A DNA stretch of 64,000 bases, from the NCBI RefSeq assembly GCF_001005085.2, contig NZ_LBMU02000079.1, forward strand, positions 62,001 to 126,000, in the 5' to 3' direction. A program made the position numbers and the translations under genes. The first letter of the stretch is position 1; each line of letters begins with the position of its first letter. Below the pieces are notes generated by a model. It ran no database searches, was not told where the DNA came from, and was given only the letters and a program-made list of their open reading frames with translations. Of the stretch, positions 60,802 to 64,000 are shown piece by piece. The stretch is from Streptomyces humi (lineage in GTDB: Bacteria > Actinomycetota > Actinomycetes > Streptomycetales > Streptomycetaceae).

Positions 60802-63369
60802 GTGCTCAAGGCGACCCTGCGGAGCTTCCTGGCCCACAAGGGACGGCTCCTGCTGTCCGCGCTGGCCATCGTCCTGTCCGTGGCGTTCGTCGCGGGCAGC
60901 CTGATCTTCTCCGACACCGTCACCCGCACCTTCGACCGGCTGTTCGCCTCCACCTCCGCCGACGTGACGGTCGAGCCGAAGCAGGACCTCAAGTCGTCGG
61001 TGCCCACGGGTGCCGTGGGCACCGTGCCGGCCGCGCTGGCCGACCGGGTCGCGCAGGTCGACGGCGTCGCCGGGGCGCACGCGGACGTCTCCGTGCAGAA
61101 CATCGTGGTGGTCGACCGGCACAACGAGTCGGTCGGCTCCACCACCGGCGCCCCGACCATCGCCACCGACTGGTACCTCACCCACCGAAGCGCGGTGCGA
61201 CTCACCTCCGGGCACGTACCGCGGGGCGCCGGCCAGGCCCTCCTCGACGCGGACACCGCCGACAGGAAGCAGGTCCGCATCGGCGACACGCTGACCGTGC
61301 AGGCGCAGCCCGGCACCTTCCGGGTCGAGATCGTCGGCATCGCCACCTTCACCACCACCAACCCGGGCGCCGCGCTGGTGTTCCTGGACCCGGCGGTCGC
61401 CGCCAGGGAGCTGCTGGGCTCCCCCGGCCGGGCCACCAGCATCTCGGTGGACGCGGCCGGGGGCGTGACGGACGCCGAACTGAAGGGCCGGATCGGCGCC
61501 GCGATCGGCACCGGGACGTACGACCTGAAGACCGCCGACGAGCAGGCGAAGTCCTCCGCGGCGGACCTCGGCGGCTTCCTGGACGTCATCAAGTACGTGA
61601 TGCTCGGGTTCGCGGGCATAGCGACCCTGGTCGGCGTGTTCCTGATCGTCAACACCTTCTCCATGCTGATCGCCCAGCGCACCCGCGAGCTGGGCCTGCT
61701 GCGCGCCCTGGGCGCCGACCGGCGACAGGTCCGGCGGTCCGTGCTCACCGAGGCGGTGCTGCTCGGGCTGGCCGGCTCGACGCTGGGGCTGGGCGCCGGA
61801 ATCGGGCTGGCGTTCGGACTGATCGGGCTGATGTCCGCGATCGGCATGAACCTCAAGGCCACGGAGATGGTCATCGGCTGGGGCACCCCGGTCGCCGCGT
61901 ACGCGGTGGGGGTGGGCGTCACCTTCGTCGCCGCCTACCTGCCCGCCCGGCGCGCGGCCGCCGTCTCGCCGATGGCGGCGCTCGCGGACGCCGAGATCGC
62001 CGGGGTGGGCAAGCCGTTGAGGGTGCGGGCCGTGGTGGGCTCGGCCGTCGGGGCACTCGGGGCGGCGGCACTCGCGGGCTGCGCGGCGGCCACCAGGACC
62101 GCCGGGGCGGCCGCGCTGCTCGGGGTCGGGGTCGTCCTGACCCTGATCGCGACGGTGATCGCCGGACCGCTGCTGGTCCGGCCGGTGATCCGGGTCCTCG
62201 GCGGGGCCTTCCCCGCCCTGTTCGGCCCGGTCGGCCGGATGAGCCAGCGCAACGCCCTGCGCAACCCGCGCCGGACCGGCGCCACCGCCGCCGCGCTGAT
62301 GGTGGGCCTCGCCCTGGTCGGCGGGATGTCGGTGGCCAGCGCCTCCATGTCCGCGTCGTTCGACCAGCAGATCGACAAGACGCTGGGCGCCGACTTCGTG
62401 ATCCAGAACGGCAGCTTCCTGCCGTTCACCGAGGAGGTCACGGAGAGGGTGCGCGGCACCGAGGGCGTGGGACTCGTCGTACGGCAGCGGTTCGCGCCGG
62501 TGGCGGTACGGCTGCCGGACGGCAAGCGGGTCACCACGACCGCCGCGGGATACGACCCGCAGGTCGACCAGGTCGCCCATGTCGCGTACAAGGGCGGCGA
62601 CACGGCGGCCGCGCTGGCCGCCGGCAGTCTCGGCATGGACGCCCGCTTCGCCGAGGACCACCGGGTCCGGCTGGGCACCGTGCTCCCCGTCGAGTTCCCG
62701 GGCGGCAGGACCGCGGACATGAAGGTGGGCGCCCTCAGCGACCAGGACGGCGGCAGCGGATTCGGCACCCAGGGCGGGCTGTTCTTCGGCATCGCCACCG
62801 TGCAGAAGTACGTCCCCGGCGGCCAGGACTCGGCGCTGTACGTCAACCGGACCGCGGGCACGAGCGCGGACCGGCTCCGCGCGAACCTGGAGCGGACCCT
62901 CGCCCCGTTCCCCCAGGTGCAGGTCCGTGACCAGGCCGACTACAAGAAGCTGGTCCACGACCAGATCTCGGTACTGCTCTATCTGGTGTACGCGCTGCTC
63001 GGTCTGGCGATCGTGATCGCGGTGCTCGGGGTGGTGAACACGCTCGCGCTGTCGGTGGTGGAGCGCACCCGGGAGATCGGGCTGCTGCGCGCGATCGGGC
63101 TGGCCCGGCGGCAGCTGCGCCGGATGATCCGGCTGGAGTCGGTGGTGATCGCGGTGTTCGGAGCGGTCCTGGGGCTGGCGCTCGGCCTGGTGTGGGGCGT
63201 GTGCACCCAGCGGGTCCTGGCGCTCCAGGGCATGAAGGCGCTGGCGGTCCCGTGGGGCACGATCGTCGCGGTCGTGATCGGCTCGGCGGTGGTGGGCATC
63301 GTGGCCGCGCTGCTGCCGGCGCTGCGCGCGTCCCGCATGAACGTGCTGGCGGCCATCGCGCACGAGTGA
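60802..63369 (+). CDS. FtsX/MacB-type ABC permease
   Basis: This 855-residue membrane protein has two FtsX domains. Large extracellular regions lie at about residues 40-255 and 505-705. Membrane blocks have the usual [20 protein letters not shown] and [20 protein letters not shown] coupling helices. It exports lipids or peptides or transmits mechanical work. The GTG at 60802 follows the ATPase stop by four bases. Confidence 0.92.
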   Translation: MLKATLRSFLAHKGRLLLSALAIVLSVAFVAGSLIFSDTVTRTFDRLFASTSADVTVEPKQDLKSSVPTGAVGTVPAALADRVAQVDGVAGAHADVSVQNIVVVDRHNESVGSTTGAPTIATDWYLTHRSAVRLTSGHVPRGAGQALLDADTADRKQVRIGDTLTVQAQPGTFRVEIVGIATFTTTNPGAALVFLDPAVAARELLGSPGRATSISVDAAGGVTDAELKGRIGAAIGTGTYDLKTADEQAKSSAADLGGFLDVIKYVMLGFAGIATLVGVFLIVNTFSMLIAQRTRELGLLRALGADRRQVRRSVLTEAVLLGLAGSTLGLGAGIGLAFGLIGLMSAIGMNLKATEMVIGWGTPVAAYAVGVGVTFVAAYLPARRAAAVSPMAALADAEIAGVGKPLRVRAVVGSAVGALGAAALAGCAAATRTAGAAALLGVGVVLTLIATVIAGPLLVRPVIRVLGGAFPALFGPVGRMSQRNALRNPRRTGATAAALMVGLALVGGMSVASASMSASFDQQIDKTLGADFVIQNGSFLPFTEEVTERVRGTEGVGLVVRQRFAPVAVRLPDGKRVTTTAAGYDPQVDQVAHVAYKGGDTAAALAAGSLGMDARFAEDHRVRLGTVLPVEFPGGRTADMKVGALSDQDGGSGFGTQGGLFFGIATVQKYVPGGQDSALYVNRTAGTSADRLRANLERTLAPFPQVQVRDQADYKKLVHDQISVLLYLVYALLGLAIVIAVLGVVNTLALSVVERTREIGLLRAIGLARRQLRRMIRLESVVIAVFGAVLGLALGLVWGVCTQRVLALQGMKALAVPWGTIVAVVIGSAVVGIVAALLPALRASRMNVLAAIAHE

Positions 63370-63390
63370 GACGACCCGTGCGGCGGGGCG

Positions 63391-63588
63391 CGTGACGGGG
63401 ACAGGGAGCGCGCGACCGAGACGGCGGGGGCGTGTGACGGCGGCGGCCTGGGCGCGTGACGGGGGCGACCGGGGCTCGTGACGGAGGCCGCCGGGGCGCG
63501 TGACGGAGGCGGCCGGGGCGCGTGACGGAGGCGGCCGGGGCGCGTGACGGAGGCGGCCGGGGCTCGTGACCTGGGCGGTGGGGTCGTC
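63391..63588. repeat. 22-bp tandem repeat array (minisatellite)
   Basis: TGAC recurs at 63435, 63457, 63479, 63501, 63523, 63545 and 63567, exactly 22 bases apart, within units like CGTGACGGAGGCGGCCGGGG. Two more degenerate units precede it. It follows the permease gene and lies before the GNAT gene. Copies are contiguous without unique spacers, so it is not a CRISPR array. Confidence 0.9.
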
Positions 63589-63639
63589 CGCATTCTGGAA
63601 TTGGCGGGTCCGCAAAGGCGGTTGTGATGGGATCACCGC

Positions 63640-64000
63640 ATGACAGACCTTCGTGTACGAGCCGCCACGCCCGACGACCTGGACGCCGTGCTCGCCTTCT
63701 GGAGGACGGCGGCCGAGGGCACCAGCATCAGCGACGACCGCGGCGGGGTGGACCGCCTGGTCGCCCGGGACCCGGAGGCACTGCTGCTCGCCGAACTGGA
63801 CGGCGAACTGGTGGGCACGGTGATCGCGGGCTTCGACGGCTGGCGCTGCCACCTGTACCGGCTGGCCGTGCACCCGGAGCGGCGCCGCCGGGGCATCGGC
63901 ACGGCGCTGCTGGCGGCCGCCGAGGAGCGCTTCGTACGGCTCGGCGGGCGGCGCGGTGACGCGATGGTGCTGGTCCGCAACGAGACCGCCCACCATGCCT
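63640..64000 (+). CDS. GNAT-family N-acetyltransferase (partial, 3' end outside window)
   Basis: The first 120 residues of a GNAT enzyme are present: TDLRVRAATPDDLDAVLAFW, LAELDGELVGTVIAGFDGW and the acetyl-CoA loop VHPERRRRGIGTALLAAAEE. The substrate is unknown. The gene runs off the right edge. The ATG at 63640 has only a weak site upstream. Confidence 0.9.
   Translation, partial: MTDLRVRAATPDDLDAVLAFWRTAAEGTSISDDRGGVDRLVARDPEALLLAELDGELVGTVIAGFDGWRCHLYRLAVHPERRRRGIGTALLAAAEERFVRLGGRRGDAMVLVRNETAHHA

Noticed and set aside
63391-63588. Regular repeats that might suggest a CRISPR array
   Set aside because: The units are contiguous with no unique spacers, and no cas genes are present.
60568-63996. 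A 1142-codon open frame on the minus strand opposite the FtsX-type permease
   Set aside because: It is the GC-rich shadow of the ABC permease gene, rich in Arg/His/Gly/Pro without any domain; the plus-strand protein is a clear full-length family member.

Overview
The window looks like a chromosome segment of a Streptomyces-type actinomycete. GC is very high, most genes run in tight operons with GTGA/ATGA overlaps, TTA (bldA-type) codons are very rare, and there are characteristic families (DUF5753/DUF397 pair, LAL-type LuxR regulator, c-di-AMP riboswitch before an NlpC/P60 hydrolase, DUF4157-style LQRSAGN motif). No rRNA, tRNA, CRISPR array, insertion sequence or prophage was recognised.

Layout. 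(1) 1-842: a DUF305 lipoprotein (partial) and a DUF6153 membrane protein. (2) 885-11722: one long minus-strand operon. It starts with a 55-residue acidic peptide, followed by an arginase-family enzyme, a TPR protein, a MATE exporter, a PQQ-like beta-propeller, an M3 metallopeptidase, an O-methyltransferase, an SDR, a DegT aminotransferase, a JmjC/cupin oxygenase and a VOC protein. A divergent XRE/NB-ARC/TPR regulator faces it (12026-14308). I read this as an unusual RiPP-like biosynthetic locus with a candidate peptide arginase; it is the best candidate here for an undescribed system. (3) 14659-17182: a TTA-containing ArsR-like regulator, a small secreted protein, and a DUF2975/XRE pair with palindromic operators. 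(4) 17250-34121: a sulfur and nucleoside salvage block with MTR kinase, an ABC sugar-type importer, mtnD-mtnC-mtnB, mtnA, then a BMP-type nucleoside ABC importer with a nucleoside phosphorylase, an MTA/SAH-type deaminase, a sulfite-oxidase-like molybdoenzyme and an FAD reductase. Two related Cys-containing leader peptides precede the two transporter operons.

(5) 34270-39520: a GH25-type lysozyme, a multicopper oxidase remnant, a membrane PP2C/SpoIIE phosphatase, a tandem GGDEF-like protein carrying the LQRSAGN motif of contractile-injection-system cargo, and an acyltransferase. (6) 39606-45951: a secreted tripeptidyl aminopeptidase-type hydrolase and the urease operon ureABC-FGD (no ureE). 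(7) 46201-50641: a 55-bp tandem repeat, a solitary Phd-type antitoxin, a ClpP paralogue lacking the usual catalytic Ser and His, a c-di-AMP riboswitch with an NlpC/P60 hydrolase, and an ATPase/XRE/DUF397 regulatory trio. (8) 50701-55161: biotin genes bioF and bioB-bioA-bioD, BioB having a Cys/His-rich repeat tail. (9) 55186-64000: a nested stem-loop, a LAL-type regulator, a secreted lipase, a methyltransferase, a Doc-like toxin with degraded Fic motif plus antitoxin, a MacB-type ABC exporter, a 22-bp minisatellite and a partial GNAT acetyltransferase.

Functional threads. The mtn genes recycle methylthioribose to methionine, and the phosphorylase and deaminase could feed them from methylthioadenosine. 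Urease and biotin genes are ordinary housekeeping. The accessory interest lies in the 885-11722 locus, the GGDEF cargo-like protein, the inactive-looking ClpP and the Fic-less toxin.
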